A program made the translations under genes and the position numbers. A stretch of DNA of 64,000 nt from UBA11612 sp964475755 (lineage in GTDB: Bacteria; Pseudomonadota; Alphaproteobacteria; Rhodospirillales; Rhodospirillaceae). Shown piece after piece: positions 8,617-17,450 of the stretch (within the stretch, counting starts at the first letter, position 1; every line of letters starts with the position of its first letter). The stretch covers positions 186,001 to 250,000 of the forward strand of contig CAYYXR010000001.1 of assembly GCA_964475755.1 (NCBI GenBank), written 5' to 3'. The notes beneath the pieces are model-generated. The model did not search any database and was not told where the DNA came from. It saw only the letters and a program-made list of their open reading frames with translations.

Positions 8617-9867
8617 ATGCCCCGTCTCATAGCCTACGTTCTTGTAATAGCCGCCGTGGTGGCGGCCGCCGTTTGGGTCGCAAACGATCCGGGCTCCGTC
8701 GAAGTGGTCTGGAAGGGCTGGCGCGTAGACACCTCTGTCGGTGTGCTCATTCTAGCGCTCATCGTTACGGTCATTGTGATCCTGTTGATTCTTCGCATTC
8801 TTTCCGCGTTGAGCGGATCGGTAAAAGCGTTCGCCGCCGCCCAGCGCGAGCGGCGGACCAAGCGCGGACTCGCGGCTCTTGGCGACGGCTTTGCAGCGGT
8901 TCATGCCGGTCAAAGCGAGATCGCGCAAAAGCTGGCGAAAGAAGCGTCAAAGCTGCTCGACAACAATCCTGCCGTGCTGGTCCTGCGCAAAGAAGCGGCG
9001 AGCCTCGCTGGTGACGTGCGCGAAATGCAGGCCGCAGCACTTGCCCTGCTGAACCGCCCGCAAACTGAGCTGACGGCCCTGCGGAGCCTCGCCAACAAGG
9101 CATTGGCGGACGGCGATGTGGTCGGCGCTTTGCGCCACGCCCAAAAGGCGTTGGCGCGCAAGGATGCCCCGCCCTGGGCGTTGCATATGGTGCTGGACGT
9201 GCAAATCGGAATGGGCCGCTGGACTGATGCTCTCGCCGTACTGGACACAAAACTTGGCAAGAATGTTTTCAAACCAGATCAACTTCAGCGCCTCAAGTCA
9301 AAATTGCTGGTTCAAGAATCTGCTGCCGCTCTAAAAGGCGGTGATGCAAATGCTGCCGTCGCGTCCGCGAAAAAAGCCATGGACGCCTCCGACTCAGGAC
9401 ATGACGCCGTCGCCGCCTATGCCAAAGCCATGGCGAGCCAAGGCAAGGGACGCAAAGCGGCCGGTACGGTCGAGAAAGCCTGGCGCGTACAGCCACATGC
9501 CGACTTACTTGCCGCATACCGTGCGCTGGTGCCGGGGGAAGCCTCATTGGATTGGGCGAAGCGCGTTGAAAATCTCGCCAAGGTCTCTCCGGATCACCCG
9601 GAAACCAAACTTGCCGTCGCCGAGGCCTCACTCAACGCCGAACTTTGGGGCCAAGCCCGCAACCGGCTTTCCACCCTGACGAGTGATGAAACACCCCTGA
9701 ACATCCGCGGCCAGGCATGCCGCCTTATGGCCGAACTTGAAACGCGCGAGCGCGGCGACGCCGAAGCAGCAAGCAAATGGCTGGCACGCGCCCTTTCGCT
9801 GAATACCGGCGATGCTCGCACTGCCAACGTCCCCAAGTCTTCAAAAGATATTCTAGCGGGTTCTTAA
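8617..9867 (+). CDS. hemY: HemY-family membrane protein with TPR repeats
   Basis: 416 residues. Two N-terminal transmembrane segments (residues about 4-22 and 41-63) make the HemY_N domain, with the conserved D-P-G-S-V-E-V-V-W-K-G-W-R loop between them, followed by a TPR-rich periplasmic or cytoplasmic region. The protein belongs to the COG3898 HemY family associated with the haem operon; its exact function is not settled and it is not protoporphyrinogen oxidase. It starts 4 bp after the Mic60 stop, so hemD, mic60 and hemY form one operon. Confidence 0.88.
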   Translation: MPRLIAYVLVIAAVVAAAVWVANDPGSVEVVWKGWRVDTSVGVLILALIVTVIVILLILRILSALSGSVKAFAAAQRERRTKRGLAALGDGFAAVHAGQSEIAQKLAKEASKLLDNNPAVLVLRKEAASLAGDVREMQAAALALLNRPQTELTALRSLANKALADGDVVGALRHAQKALARKDAPPWALHMVLDVQIGMGRWTDALAVLDTKLGKNVFKPDQLQRLKSKLLVQESAAALKGGDANAAVASAKKAMDASDSGHDAVAAYAKAMASQGKGRKAAGTVEKAWRVQPHADLLAAYRALVPGEASLDWAKRVENLAKVSPDHPETKLAVAEASLNAELWGQARNRLSTLTSDETPLNIRGQACRLMAELETRERGDAEAASKWLARALSLNTGDARTANVPKSSKDILAGS

Positions 9868-10431
9868 TCAAGCTTGCGGCATCATAGGTTCGGGCAGCGC
9901 GGCATCACCAAGGACCGGATAACGTGCGCGCGCGTCAAACAATTGGTAGTGCCACCATTCGTTTCGAAAAAAATCCCAACCTGCAGCAGTCATAATTCCG
10001 AGCAGGATTGCGCGATTGCGCTGCGCCTCCGATGAAATGTCCATGTTTCCATGGTGCGACAGGGGCGTAAACGCATCAAAGCCTGTGCCCATATCCAACT
10101 CCTTGCAGCGTGAATCGATCAATGTGAGATCGACCGCCGCGCCCATGGAATGCGGGGAACCGCGGGTTGGGTCAGCGAGAAAGTCCGGATCCGGCGTATG
10201 GTTCCAAAGCACCCACTGCGCTTCAGAGGGACGAAAGGCATCAAAGATTTTTATGCGAAAATCGAGAGCGGCAGCGAGTTCAATGGAATGCGATAAGCAC
10301 AACGCAGCATCCTTGTGCAGATAACATCCAGGCCGGGCATATATGGGTTTGCCCGTAAAGTTGTTTGCCGTCGCATAAGCAATATCGTAATCCACGTCGA
10401 ACGCGGGCCGTTTAATTTCCACAAGACTCAT
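9868..10431 (-). CDS. D-alanyl-D-alanine dipeptidase (VanX/DdpX, peptidase M15D)
   Basis: 187-residue zinc dipeptidase that would hydrolyse D-Ala-D-Ala released in peptidoglycan turnover. The zinc motif is S-P-H-S-M-G-A-A-V-D (H and D ligands) and the second motif E-W-W-H-Y gives the catalytic Glu and third ligand. D-A-F-R-P is also conserved. No signal peptide is visible, so cytoplasmic action is likely. It converges on hemY, with the stop codons abutting. There are no vanA/vanH genes nearby, so a resistance role is not indicated. Confidence 0.9.
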   Translation of the reverse strand: MSLVEIKRPAFDVDYDIAYATANNFTGKPIYARPGCYLHKDAALCLSHSIELAAALDFRIKIFDAFRPSEAQWVLWNHTPDPDFLADPTRGSPHSMGAAVDLTLIDSRCKELDMGTGFDAFTPLSHHGNMDISSEAQRNRAILLGIMTAAGWDFFRNEWWHYQLFDARARYPVLGDAALPEPMMPQA

Positions 10432-10521
10432 TTGCTCAACCCATTTTCGTGCCCATTAACAATGCATCATGATAAAGCATGTTGGCCGGGTTAATCGAAT
10501 AACGTGTGCAATACATATAAA

Positions 10522-11184
10522 ATGCTGATCCTAGCTTTCGATACAACAGTTGCCGCGTGCTCCGTTGCGATTTGCAATGAAGATCGAGCGCTGGCCCACC
10601 GTCAGGAGGTTATGAGTCAAGGGCAGGCGGAAGCGTTGATGCCAATGATCCAGGATTGCCTTAAACAGGTCGGCACCGATTACGCGGAAATCGACCGCAT
10701 CGCCGTAACGACCGGCCCGGGCTCCTTTACGGGCGTACGGGTTGGCATTGCGGCCGCGCGTGGAATTGCCCTTGCCGCAGCGAAGCCCGTGATCGGCGTG
10801 CCGACAACTGAAGTCCTGGCCCTCGGCGTGCCGGAATCAGATACGCGCATACTCTCGGTAATCGATACAAAGCGTGGAGATCTGTATGCACAAATGTTCA
10901 ACCTCGAGCGCCAAGCCGAAGGTCCGCCACAAGTCATAGGGATCGACAATTTGTTCGCATGGGTCGGCGACAATGCCGTTTGTGTTGTAGGAGATGGAGC
11001 GGAGGCCGCGGTAGAAAGTTTAGGCTCCGCTGCAATGCGATCCGCCGCAGGCCCATTTGCCGATACGCGTGTGCTGGCGCGCATCGCCGCATCTCGGGCG
11101 CCGAGTTCCGAAAGCGCAACACCAATTTACGCTAGAGCGCCCGAGGCGAAATTACCTGCACACGGCGGGCGCCTACGGACGTGA
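10522..11184 (+). CDS. tsaB: t6A modification protein TsaB (YeaZ)
   Basis: Inactive TsaD-like partner needed for threonylcarbamoyladenosine formation at tRNA position 37. The N-terminal I-L-A-F-D-T-T-V-A-A-C-S and T-G-P-G-S-F-T-G-V-R-V-G motifs are diagnostic. I place the start at the ATG at 10522, which gives M-L-I-L-A-F-D; an ATG six codons earlier adds a non-conserved stretch. Length is 220. The stop overlaps the rimI start (GTGA), so the two are cotranslated. Confidence 0.93.
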   Translation: MLILAFDTTVAACSVAICNEDRALAHRQEVMSQGQAEALMPMIQDCLKQVGTDYAEIDRIAVTTGPGSFTGVRVGIAAARGIALAAAKPVIGVPTTEVLALGVPESDTRILSVIDTKRGDLYAQMFNLERQAEGPPQVIGIDNLFAWVGDNAVCVVGDGAEAAVESLGSAAMRSAAGPFADTRVLARIAASRAPSSESATPIYARAPEAKLPAHGGRLRT

Positions 11185-11630
11185 ATGCGTTCTGCACTCG
11201 ATATGTGGGCTCCGAGCACAGCGAGGTGCTCGCCGAAATTCATGCGCGGTCTTTTATAAAGGCATGGTCGGCCAACGATATAGCGAAAATTCTTGACCAA
11301 TCCGGGGCAACAGCGTGGATGGTGGAAGACGATGAGCCGGCGGCTTTCATTCTTGTACGCCACGCATCTGATGAATCGGAAATCTTAACGCTGGCAGTCA
11401 ATCCACATGCCCGGCGCAAGGGTTACGCAAGTGCATTAATCCGTTCAGCATGTGACCGGCTACACAAAAGCGGCATCAACAAAATTTATCTTGAAGTCGC
11501 CGATGACAACACAGCTGCGCGCGCACTTTACAGCAAGCACGGGTTTACCGTGACCGGCCGACGGCGCGCCTACTACAATGAGCCGGAGAAATCGCCAGTA
11601 GATGCCATAGTCATGGCGAAGGAAATTTAG
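11181..11630 (+). CDS. rimI: Ribosomal protein S18 alanine N-acetyltransferase RimI-like
   Basis: 149-residue GNAT acetyltransferase. The acetyl-CoA-binding motif A reads V-N-P-H-A-R-R-K-G-Y-A-S-A-L (about residues 74-87), followed by the N-T-A-A-R-A-L-Y-x-K-H-G-F block. A GTG start overlaps the tsaB stop, and tsaB-rimI is the standard arrangement. The usual target is the N-terminal Ala of S18, but family members also acetylate other proteins. Confidence 0.9.
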   Translation: MNAFCTRYVGSEHSEVLAEIHARSFIKAWSANDIAKILDQSGATAWMVEDDEPAAFILVRHASDESEILTLAVNPHARRKGYASALIRSACDRLHKSGINKIYLEVADDNTAARALYSKHGFTVTGRRRAYYNEPEKSPVDAIVMAKEI

Positions 11631-11639
11631 CTGAGAAAT

Positions 11640-11894
11640 CTAGCACCGACGTACGACCAGGATATGCGGCTGTCGAAAATCCTGCGCATCATGTGGTTTC
11701 TCCGGTTCCAACGAAACGACTTCGTGCCCATGTGCTTTGACCGACCTGGGTACATTGTCTAGCGGCTGCGGCCCCTTGAGACGTACTTTGGCCAATGCGC
11801 CGACAGGCATTTTTTCAAGAAGTAGTTTTGTCTTCACAAACGTCAATGGGCACGTTTCAGAAGTAATATCGATATAGTATTCGCTATCGGTCAT
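11640..11894 (-). CDS. TusA-family sulfur carrier-like protein
   Basis: 84 residues with the TusA/SirA/YeeD fold. The conserved Cys-Pro dipeptide is in S-E-T-C-P-L-T-F-V-K-T-K-L (about residues 13-25), where Cys would carry a persulfide. The central glycine-containing strand is partly divergent (L-K-G-P-Q-P-L-D-N-V-P-R). It is a single gene on the opposite strand between rimI and mucR. The sulfur acceptor cannot be inferred. Confidence 0.85.
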   Translation of the reverse strand: MTDSEYYIDITSETCPLTFVKTKLLLEKMPVGALAKVRLKGPQPLDNVPRSVKAHGHEVVSLEPEKPHDAQDFRQPHILVVRRC

Positions 11895-11931
11895 TGATCT
11901 TCATTTAAGAATATTGGGGACCAAATCAAAG

Positions 11932-11960
11932 TTGATTTGAATTCATCTCATAACTATACA
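11932..11960 (+). promoter_or_regulatory. Predicted sigma70-type promoter of mucR
   Basis: -35 element TTGATT at 11932-11937 and -10 element TATACA at 11955-11960 with an exact 17-bp spacer. The mucR ATG at 11993 lies about 26 bp below the expected start point. This is a prediction from consensus only. Confidence 0.5.
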
Positions 11961-11992
11961 ATGTAACAGGTACACATGGGGTGGATCTTGAC

Positions 11993-12406
11993 ATGGCGAG
12001 CGACGACAGGGGGCCAGATTTACTAGGTTTAACTGCTGAAATTGTCGCTGCGCATGTCGCCAATAATACGGTCGATCCGGCCGTTCTTCCAAAACTGATT
12101 TATGATGTACACGCCGCTCTTGCCGCTTTGTAGAGCGGAGGGGCGACCGAAGGTCTATCCCCCGCCGTGCCTATCAAAAAATCCGTTATGCCCGAGTATC
12201 TGGTCTGCCTTGAAGACGGCAAGAAAATGAAGATGCTCAAGAGACATTTGAAGACCGCATATAACATGACTCCCGAACAGTACCGGGAACGATGGGGGTT
12301 GCCCGTAGATTACCCTATGGTTGCACCCAACTACGCTAAGCAGCGGTCGAGCCTTGCGAAGAAGATTGGCCTGGGAACAAAGGAAAAAGCTCGGAAACAG
12401 GCATGA
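11993..12406 (+). pseudogene. mucR: MucR-family transcriptional regulator with an in-frame amber stop
   Basis: One reading frame from ATG 11993 to 12406 encodes a complete MucR. The N-terminal oligomerisation region (L-L-G-L-T-A-E-I-V-A-A-H-V-A-N-N-T-V) is joined to the Ros/MucR DNA-binding domain (C-L-E-D-G-K-K-M-K-M-L-K-R-H; M-T-P-E-Q-Y-R; D-Y-P-M-V-A-P-N-Y). A TAG at 12131-12133, after codon 46, splits the two halves. No frameshift is needed to join them, only a sense codon in place of TAG. A GTG at 12167 could restart a 79-residue DNA-binding half. Family members regulate exopolysaccharide, motility and cell-cycle genes. True nonsense mutation, restart and sequence error are all possible. 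Confidence 0.85.
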
Positions 12407-12410
12407 CAAG

Positions 12411-12451
12411 CCCCGACCCGCGCGGCATTTGGTGGCTGAAAACCGCGTTTT
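12411..12451 (+). terminator. Possible weak terminator after mucR
   Basis: A short GC stem (CGCGG pairing with CCGCG across a loop of about 17 bases) followed by TTTTT, placed between mucR and the fur promoter. The stem is only 5 bp, so the call is tentative. Confidence 0.3.
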
Positions 12452-12454
12452 TCT

Positions 12455-12482
12455 TTGAAGGTTGATCCGGCACATCTATTAT
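12455..12482 (+). promoter_or_regulatory. Predicted promoter of the fur-like gene
   Basis: -35 TTGAAG at 12455-12460, 16-bp spacer, -10 TATTAT at 12477-12482. Transcription would begin near 12489, after the in-frame ATG at 12481. That supports the later ATG at 12535 as the translation start. Confidence 0.5.
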
Positions 12483-12534
12483 GGCGCCGCTATTTAGACA
12501 CTCGAGCCCAAACTGCGGAGCACAGACAAGAATA

Positions 12535-12960
12535 ATGACTGAAACCGTTTCCCATATTGAGCAGTTGTGCGCCGACAAAGGCATGAAGATGACTGAGCAG
12601 CGCCGCGTCATCGCGCGCGTCCTTTCCGATGCCAATGACCATCCCGACGTGGAGGAAGTGCATCGGCGTTCGCTTGCAGAAGACGCCCGTATTTCTATTG
12701 CGACAGTTTACAGAACTATGCGCCTGTTCGAAGAAGCAGGGATTGTAAAACGTCATGAGTTCGGGGACGGGCGCGCCCGGTACGAGGAAACCCCCTCGAC
12801 CCACCACGACCATCTGATCGATATGCGGACAGGCACGGTAGTAGAATTCCGAAACGACGACATCGAGCGCCTGCAGAAGGAAGTCGCCGCCGCACACGGC
12901 TACAAACTCGTGGGCCACCGCTTGGAATTATATGTCGTGCCACTAAATACGGAAAAATAA
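12535..12960 (+). CDS. fur: Fur-family metal-responsive regulator
   Basis: 141 residues. It has an N-terminal winged helix (M-T-E-Q-R-R-V-I-A-R-V-L; I-S-I-A-T-V-Y-R-T-M-R) and the C-terminal metal/dimer region with H-H-D-H-L-I-D. There is no C-terminal CxxC, as usual for alphaproteobacterial Fur/Mur. The haem-regulatory motif expected of Irr is not visible. It would repress iron or manganese genes when metal-loaded. The start was chosen because the upstream ATG overlaps the predicted -10 box. Whether it senses Fe or Mn cannot be decided from the sequence. Confidence 0.9.
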   Translation: MTETVSHIEQLCADKGMKMTEQRRVIARVLSDANDHPDVEEVHRRSLAEDARISIATVYRTMRLFEEAGIVKRHEFGDGRARYEETPSTHHDHLIDMRTGTVVEFRNDDIERLQKEVAAAHGYKLVGHRLELYVVPLNTEK

Positions 12961-13227
12961 ACAGAATCATAACACGACATCTTGTGCCGGGTTGTTTACT
13001 GTAACGAATTGCATTAACTCCCGGCCTTGACCTGTATGGAGAACGTCATGCGGGCCGAAGCAAACTGGAGCGCCTCAGGCCAGCTGGACGTTTGGAATTC
13101 CGCTAGAGATCAACGGCATGGCTGAAACTGCGGTCCACAACAAAAAAACGAATACCAAAAAAATCCGGTGCGATTTCTGGGACGTCACGATGCGAATAGA
13201 CGCAACAGAAAAAAACGTGGAGCAAGT
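12961..13227 (+). other. Intergenic region upstream of olsB
   Basis: 267 bp with no convincing gene. A 25-codon frame begins at ATG 13049 after a GGAG, but has no recognisable content. The olsB ribosome-binding site GGAG is at about 13219-13222. Confidence 0.5.
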
Positions 13228-14130
13228 ATGACCGCTCTTTATCCTCGAGTTGGAAGCGCGCCATCCGCGCGCGCTGCAGCCCATACCAGTTCGGCGGCGC
13301 AATGTTTTCCCCAAGGCGCATCGCGGTTTGAACCCGTAACCGCCGGCAATCAAGTTATTCGACTTGCCCAATCTGCTAAAGAAATCGACGCGGCCCAAGC
13401 TCTGCGCTATCGCGTCTTCTATGACGAAATGGGCGCGCAACCCATTTCTAATATGAAGGATATTCAGCGCGACTTTGATCAGTATGACGAAACATGTGAT
13501 CACCTTGTCGTATTGGACACCACGCGCCCGATTGACGATCAGGTGGTCGGCACCTACCGCTTTATGCGCCGCGAACACGCGGAGGCTGCCGGCGCTTTCT
13601 ATACTGCGTCAGAGTACAACATAGACCCGTTGGTGGCCTTGCCCGGTGCGCTTATGGAATTAGGCCGCAGCTGTGTTCATGCTGATTACCGGGACCGCGC
13701 GACCATGCAACTTTTGTGGCGCGGCGTCGCCGAATACGTCAATGCTCACGACATCAAGCTTATGTTCGGCTGCGCCAGCCTACCGGGCACCGATCCTGAT
13801 GCATTAGCCGTGCAGCTGTCCTATTTGTACCACCACCACATGGCACCCGAGGCGCTCAGGGCTTCGGCGTTGCCGGAGCGTTTCACAGAAATGTGCCGCT
13901 TGCCCAAAGACAAAATCGAACCTCGCCGTGCTCTTGCAAGTCTACCACCGCTCCTGAAAGGGTATTTGCGCGTGGGCGGCTTTGTAGGTGATGGCGCCGT
14001 CATTGATTACCAGTTCAACACCACAGACGTTTGTATCATCGTCAAAACCGATTTGATCGCGGGCCGATATACTCGGCATTACGATTTGGGTGAGCGGCAA
14101 GAGGTTTCATCATTCAAGAAAGCATCGTAG
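13228..14130 (+). CDS. olsB: L-ornithine N-alpha-acyltransferase OlsB (GNAT fold)
   Basis: 300-residue N-acyltransferase related to autoinducer synthases. Conserved elements are L-R-Y-R-V-F-Y-D-E-M-G, the D-x-x-D-E-T-C-D-H-L-V-V-L-D block, Q-V-V-G-T-Y-R-F, and E-L-G-R-S-C-V-H-x-D-Y-R. It would acylate ornithine from 3-hydroxyacyl-ACP to give lyso-ornithine lipid. The ATG at 13228 has GGAG 6 bases upstream; an earlier in-frame ATG at 13168 adds a basic, non-conserved stretch. The next gene is an acyltransferase suited to the second step. Confidence 0.88.
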   Translation: MTALYPRVGSAPSARAAAHTSSAAQCFPQGASRFEPVTAGNQVIRLAQSAKEIDAAQALRYRVFYDEMGAQPISNMKDIQRDFDQYDETCDHLVVLDTTRPIDDQVVGTYRFMRREHAEAAGAFYTASEYNIDPLVALPGALMELGRSCVHADYRDRATMQLLWRGVAEYVNAHDIKLMFGCASLPGTDPDALAVQLSYLYHHHMAPEALRASALPERFTEMCRLPKDKIEPRRALASLPPLLKGYLRVGGFVGDGAVIDYQFNTTDVCIIVKTDLIAGRYTRHYDLGERQEVSSFKKAS

Positions 14131-14186
14131 CTCCGCCGCCTGCGCTGCCGACCGCATCCGCAGGCTCGTTCGTCGCTGTCGCAAAG

Positions 14187-14954
14187 TTGATTGCGGCGGC
14201 GTCAATGATGATCTTTTCCACTTTTGTCACTGCAAGCCTTTCGGCTTTGGGAAATAACGGCGGAAAATACCGCCGCTGGCACTACCGGGTGATGGCCCGC
14301 ATTCTTGGACTGCGCATCATCGCATTCGGTACACAGTCAAGAACGCAACCTCAGCTTCTTGTTTGCAACCATATTTCCTATCTCGACATTATTGCCCTGG
14401 GCGCCGTCGCCGAAGGTGCGTTTGTTGCAAAAGCTGAGATTTCCAAATGGCCTGTGTTTGGGCTCATGGCGAAGGCCGGTCGGTCGGTATTCGTTGATCG
14501 CCGGCGCAGCGCCACCGGCGCAGCGCGTGATCAAATCCAAGAGAGACTAGAAGCCGGCGAAACGCTGATCATGTTTCCCGAAGCGACATCCGGTGACGGT
14601 ACACGCATGCTTCCGTTCAAGAGCGCTTTGTTTAACGTCGCCGAAAGGCATATTGCGAAAGCCGACGGGCGCGTGGAACCGGTGACGGTACAACCTGTTT
14701 CCATGGCCTATACACGGATCAACAGCCTTCCGATCGGGATCGGCTGGCGGGCGTCGTTCGCTTGGTTTGGCGACATGGAGCTTATGCCGCACCTCTGGCA
14801 AATCGCAAAATTGGGCACAACGACCGTCGAATTTGCATTCCATAAACCCGTTACCCGCGCCGATTTTACACACCGGAAGGCGCTCGCGGCCCATTGTGAA
14901 CGGGTCTGCGGCGAAGGCATGGCCCGTCTGCTAGCGGGGCGCTGGCCGGAATAG
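14187..14954 (+). CDS. olsA: Lysophospholipid/lyso-ornithine-lipid O-acyltransferase (PlsC/OlsA family)
   Basis: 255 residues with an N-terminal hydrophobic segment (about 5-25) and the PlsC motifs N-H-I-S-Y-L-D (catalytic H-x4-D) and F-P-E-A-T-S-G-D-G. Placed directly after olsB, it most likely O-acylates lyso-ornithine lipid at the inner membrane. The start is uncertain: TTG at 14187 or the ATGs at 14205/14208. No upstream ATG exists in frame before the olsB stop. A general phosphatidic acid synthase role is the alternative. Confidence 0.82.
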   Translation: MIAAASMMIFSTFVTASLSALGNNGGKYRRWHYRVMARILGLRIIAFGTQSRTQPQLLVCNHISYLDIIALGAVAEGAFVAKAEISKWPVFGLMAKAGRSVFVDRRRSATGAARDQIQERLEAGETLIMFPEATSGDGTRMLPFKSALFNVAERHIAKADGRVEPVTVQPVSMAYTRINSLPIGIGWRASFAWFGDMELMPHLWQIAKLGTTTVEFAFHKPVTRADFTHRKALAAHCERVCGEGMARLLAGRWPE

Positions 14955-15067
14955 GAACGCCCGCGGTTTGCACCGCATCTTTGCTTTTGCGCCAACGAAC
15001 GAGTAATACATGCCGATAGAAAGGGGCCTCACACAGGCGCCCTTTGCCACTTGGCACCAATTCGACA

Positions 15068-16471
15068 ATGACGCACCAAAATTCAAAAGCGCAAACCCAG
15101 GCCCGCAAAAAGTTATTCATCAAGACATATGGATGTCAGATGAATGTTTATGACTCCGGGCGCATGGCCGATGTGCTCGCGCCGTTGGGATATGCGCCAT
15201 CGGACACCGCCGAGGGCGCCGATATGGTGATTCTGAACACGTGCCATATTCGGGAAAAAGCGGCGGAAAAAGTTTTCTCGGATTTAGGGCGCATCCGGCC
15301 TTTCAAAGAAAAGAAAAGCGCCGAAGGCGGGGAAATGATTCTTGCGGTCGCGGGATGCGTCGCGCAGGCCGAAGGCGAGCAGATTATTTCGCGCGCGCCT
15401 TATGTCGACATGGTTTTAGGGCCGCAGACCTATCACCGTCTTCCGGAAATGGTGGCGCGTGCCGCACGAGGCGCGGACCAAAGCCGGGCGCGCGGCATCC
15501 TGGATACCGAATTTCCCGCCGAGCCAAAGTTTGATCACCTTCCAGCGCCCAAAGCCGATGGCCCAACCGCGTTTCTCTCAGTCCAAGAAGGCTGTGATAA
15601 ATTTTGCACGTTCTGCGTGGTGCCCTACACGCGCGGTGCAGAATACTCGCGCCCTGCCGCAGACATTCTAAAGGAAGCGCGCGGACTGACCGCAGGTGGC
15701 GCGCGCGAGATCACGCTACTTGGACAGAACGTCAACGCGTATCACGGAGACGGCGCCACATCAGGCACCTGGGGCTTGGGCCGCTTGGTCCGCGAATTGG
15801 CGGAGATCGAGGGTTTGGACCGCATTCGCTATACGACATCGCACCCCCGCGACATGGACGATGACTTGATCTCGGCGCACCGGGACGTTCCAAGCCTGAT
15901 GCCGTTCCTGCATCTTCCTGTTCAATCCGGTTCGGATAAAATGCTTCAGGCAATGAACCGTGGCCATACCCGCGATGAGTATCGACACATCATTGAACGC
16001 CTGCGCACAGCGCGCCCCGATATCGCCTTGTCTTCAGATTTTATTGTCGGCGCACCCGGCGAAACTGACGCCGATTTTATGGACACGATGAATTTAGTCA
16101 GCGAGATAGAATTCACACAAGCGTATTCATTCAAATACAGTGCGCGCCCCGGTACACCGGCGGCCTCCATGCCAGGGCACGTTGCCGAAGAGGTAAAAAG
16201 CGAGCGCCTGCAAATTCTCCAAATGCTTCTCGAAAATCAGCAAACCGCCTTTAACAAGAAATGTGTCGGGCGGACCATGGACGTCTTGTTAACCGGCCCC
16301 GGCCGCCGTGCTGGTCAGTTGGTTGGACGCAGCCCTTACTTGCAGCCCGTTCACGTCGAGGCAACGCCTGAAAATGTGGGAAATATTTTGCCGCTCTTTA
16401 TAGAAAGCGCGCGACCGAATAGTCTTGGCGCAAAGCTGACCTGCTCTGAGTTAGAAACCATCAGTGCCTGA
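15068..16471 (+). CDS. miaB: tRNA-2-methylthio-N6-dimethylallyladenosine synthase MiaB
   Basis: 467-residue radical-SAM methylthiotransferase acting on A37 of tRNA. The N-terminal domain has three cluster cysteines (Y-G-C-Q-M-N; N-T-C-H-I-R; A-G-C-V-A-Q), and the radical SAM motif C-x3-C-x2-C appears as G-C-D-K-F-C-T-F-C. A TRAM domain forms the C terminus. ATG 15068 gives the family-like start; TTG 15044 is an upstream alternative. It overlaps phoH by 8 bp, the beginning of a tightly packed operon. Confidence 0.96.
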   Translation: MTHQNSKAQTQARKKLFIKTYGCQMNVYDSGRMADVLAPLGYAPSDTAEGADMVILNTCHIREKAAEKVFSDLGRIRPFKEKKSAEGGEMILAVAGCVAQAEGEQIISRAPYVDMVLGPQTYHRLPEMVARAARGADQSRARGILDTEFPAEPKFDHLPAPKADGPTAFLSVQEGCDKFCTFCVVPYTRGAEYSRPAADILKEARGLTAGGAREITLLGQNVNAYHGDGATSGTWGLGRLVRELAEIEGLDRIRYTTSHPRDMDDDLISAHRDVPSLMPFLHLPVQSGSDKMLQAMNRGHTRDEYRHIIERLRTARPDIALSSDFIVGAPGETDADFMDTMNLVSEIEFTQAYSFKYSARPGTPAASMPGHVAEEVKSERLQILQMLLENQQTAFNKKCVGRTMDVLLTGPGRRAGQLVGRSPYLQPVHVEATPENVGNILPLFIESARPNSLGAKLTCSELETISA

Positions 16472-17450
16472 TTCGAATTCAGACAATTCCGGCGCCGTAA
16501 CTCGGACGCATGAGTTTCCGGACAACACTCTCGTTCAACAGCTCGTCGGACCGCACAACACCAATCTCGCGCGACTGGAACAGAAACTAAACGTTGTGCT
16601 TCATAGCCACGGGAATACTGTGACAATTGAAGGGCCACGCAACGGTGTGGATGCAGCGGAGAACGCACTAAATGCGCTCTATGCACGATTGGAAAACGGC
16701 TCGCCCATTGAAGATGGCGACGTTGACGGCGCAGCACGCATGGCGGGAAAAATGGATACCAACGAAGATCTGAGCATCCGCACACGCAAACGGCATGTTT
16801 CACCCCGCTCGAAAGTCCAGGCGGACTATCTACGTGCCTTGCAGTCACATGAGTTGGTCTTCGCGCTCGGCCCAGCGGGGACCGGAAAAACCTACATTGC
16901 CGTTGCCAAAGCCGTTGCCATGAAAATGGCCGGGGAGGTCGATCGTATTGTTTTGTCGCGGCCCGCTGTTGAGGCTGGAGAGCGATTGGGGTTTTTGCCC
17001 GGAGACATGCGCGAAAAAGTGGACCCCTATTTGCGCCCACTCTACGACGCCCTACACGATATGTTGCCGGGGGATCAAATTGCGAAGCTTCTTCTTGCCG
17101 GTGATATCGAAGTCGCGCCCCTAGCGTTCATGCGCGGGCGCACGCTGAGCCGCGCGTTTATAATTCTCGATGAAGCCCAGAACACGACACCGGTTCAGAT
17201 GAAGATGGCGCTAACCCGTATGGGTGAAGGCGCGCACATGGTGGTAACGGGAGATCTCACACAAATTGATCTGCCGCATGGCGTTAAATCCGGCCTGGCC
17301 GATGCGCTCGAAACTCTGAAAGATACGCAAGGCATTACGACGATCATTTTTTCCCATCGTGACGTTGTTCGTCATGACCTTGTGACGCGGATTGTATCTG
17401 CATATGAAGCGCGCGACGCAAAGAAAAAAGGCGCGAAGCCTCCGGAATGA
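16464..17450 (+). CDS. PhoH-family P-loop ATPase
   Basis: 328 residues with Walker A G-P-A-G-T-G-K-T (about residue 134) and Walker B F-I-I-L-D-E-A-Q-N-T (about 233). A KH-like N-terminal region precedes the ATPase. PhoH-like proteins neighbour ybeY in most bacteria and are linked to RNA metabolism. The GTG start overlaps the end of miaB, and the stop overlaps the ybeY ATG (ATGA). Confidence 0.92.
   Translation: MPDSNSDNSGAVTRTHEFPDNTLVQQLVGPHNTNLARLEQKLNVVLHSHGNTVTIEGPRNGVDAAENALNALYARLENGSPIEDGDVDGAARMAGKMDTNEDLSIRTRKRHVSPRSKVQADYLRALQSHELVFALGPAGTGKTYIAVAKAVAMKMAGEVDRIVLSRPAVEAGERLGFLPGDMREKVDPYLRPLYDALHDMLPGDQIAKLLLAGDIEVAPLAFMRGRTLSRAFIILDEAQNTTPVQMKMALTRMGEGAHMVVTGDLTQIDLPHGVKSGLADALETLKDTQGITTIIFSHRDVVRHDLVTRIVSAYEARDAKKKGAKPPE

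Noticed and set aside
9868..10431. Vancomycin-resistance (vanX) cluster
   Set aside because: Only the dipeptidase is present; no vanA, vanH, vanR or vanS nearby. Peptidoglycan turnover is the simpler role.
12481..12534. Upstream ATG for fur
   Set aside because: The ATG overlaps the predicted -10 box and would not be on the transcript.
13049..13126. 25-codon small frame before olsB with a GGAG site
   Set aside because: Too short and without conserved features to support as a gene.
13075..13578. Minus-strand frame opposite olsB
   Set aside because: Antisense shadow of a well-conserved gene with no domain content.
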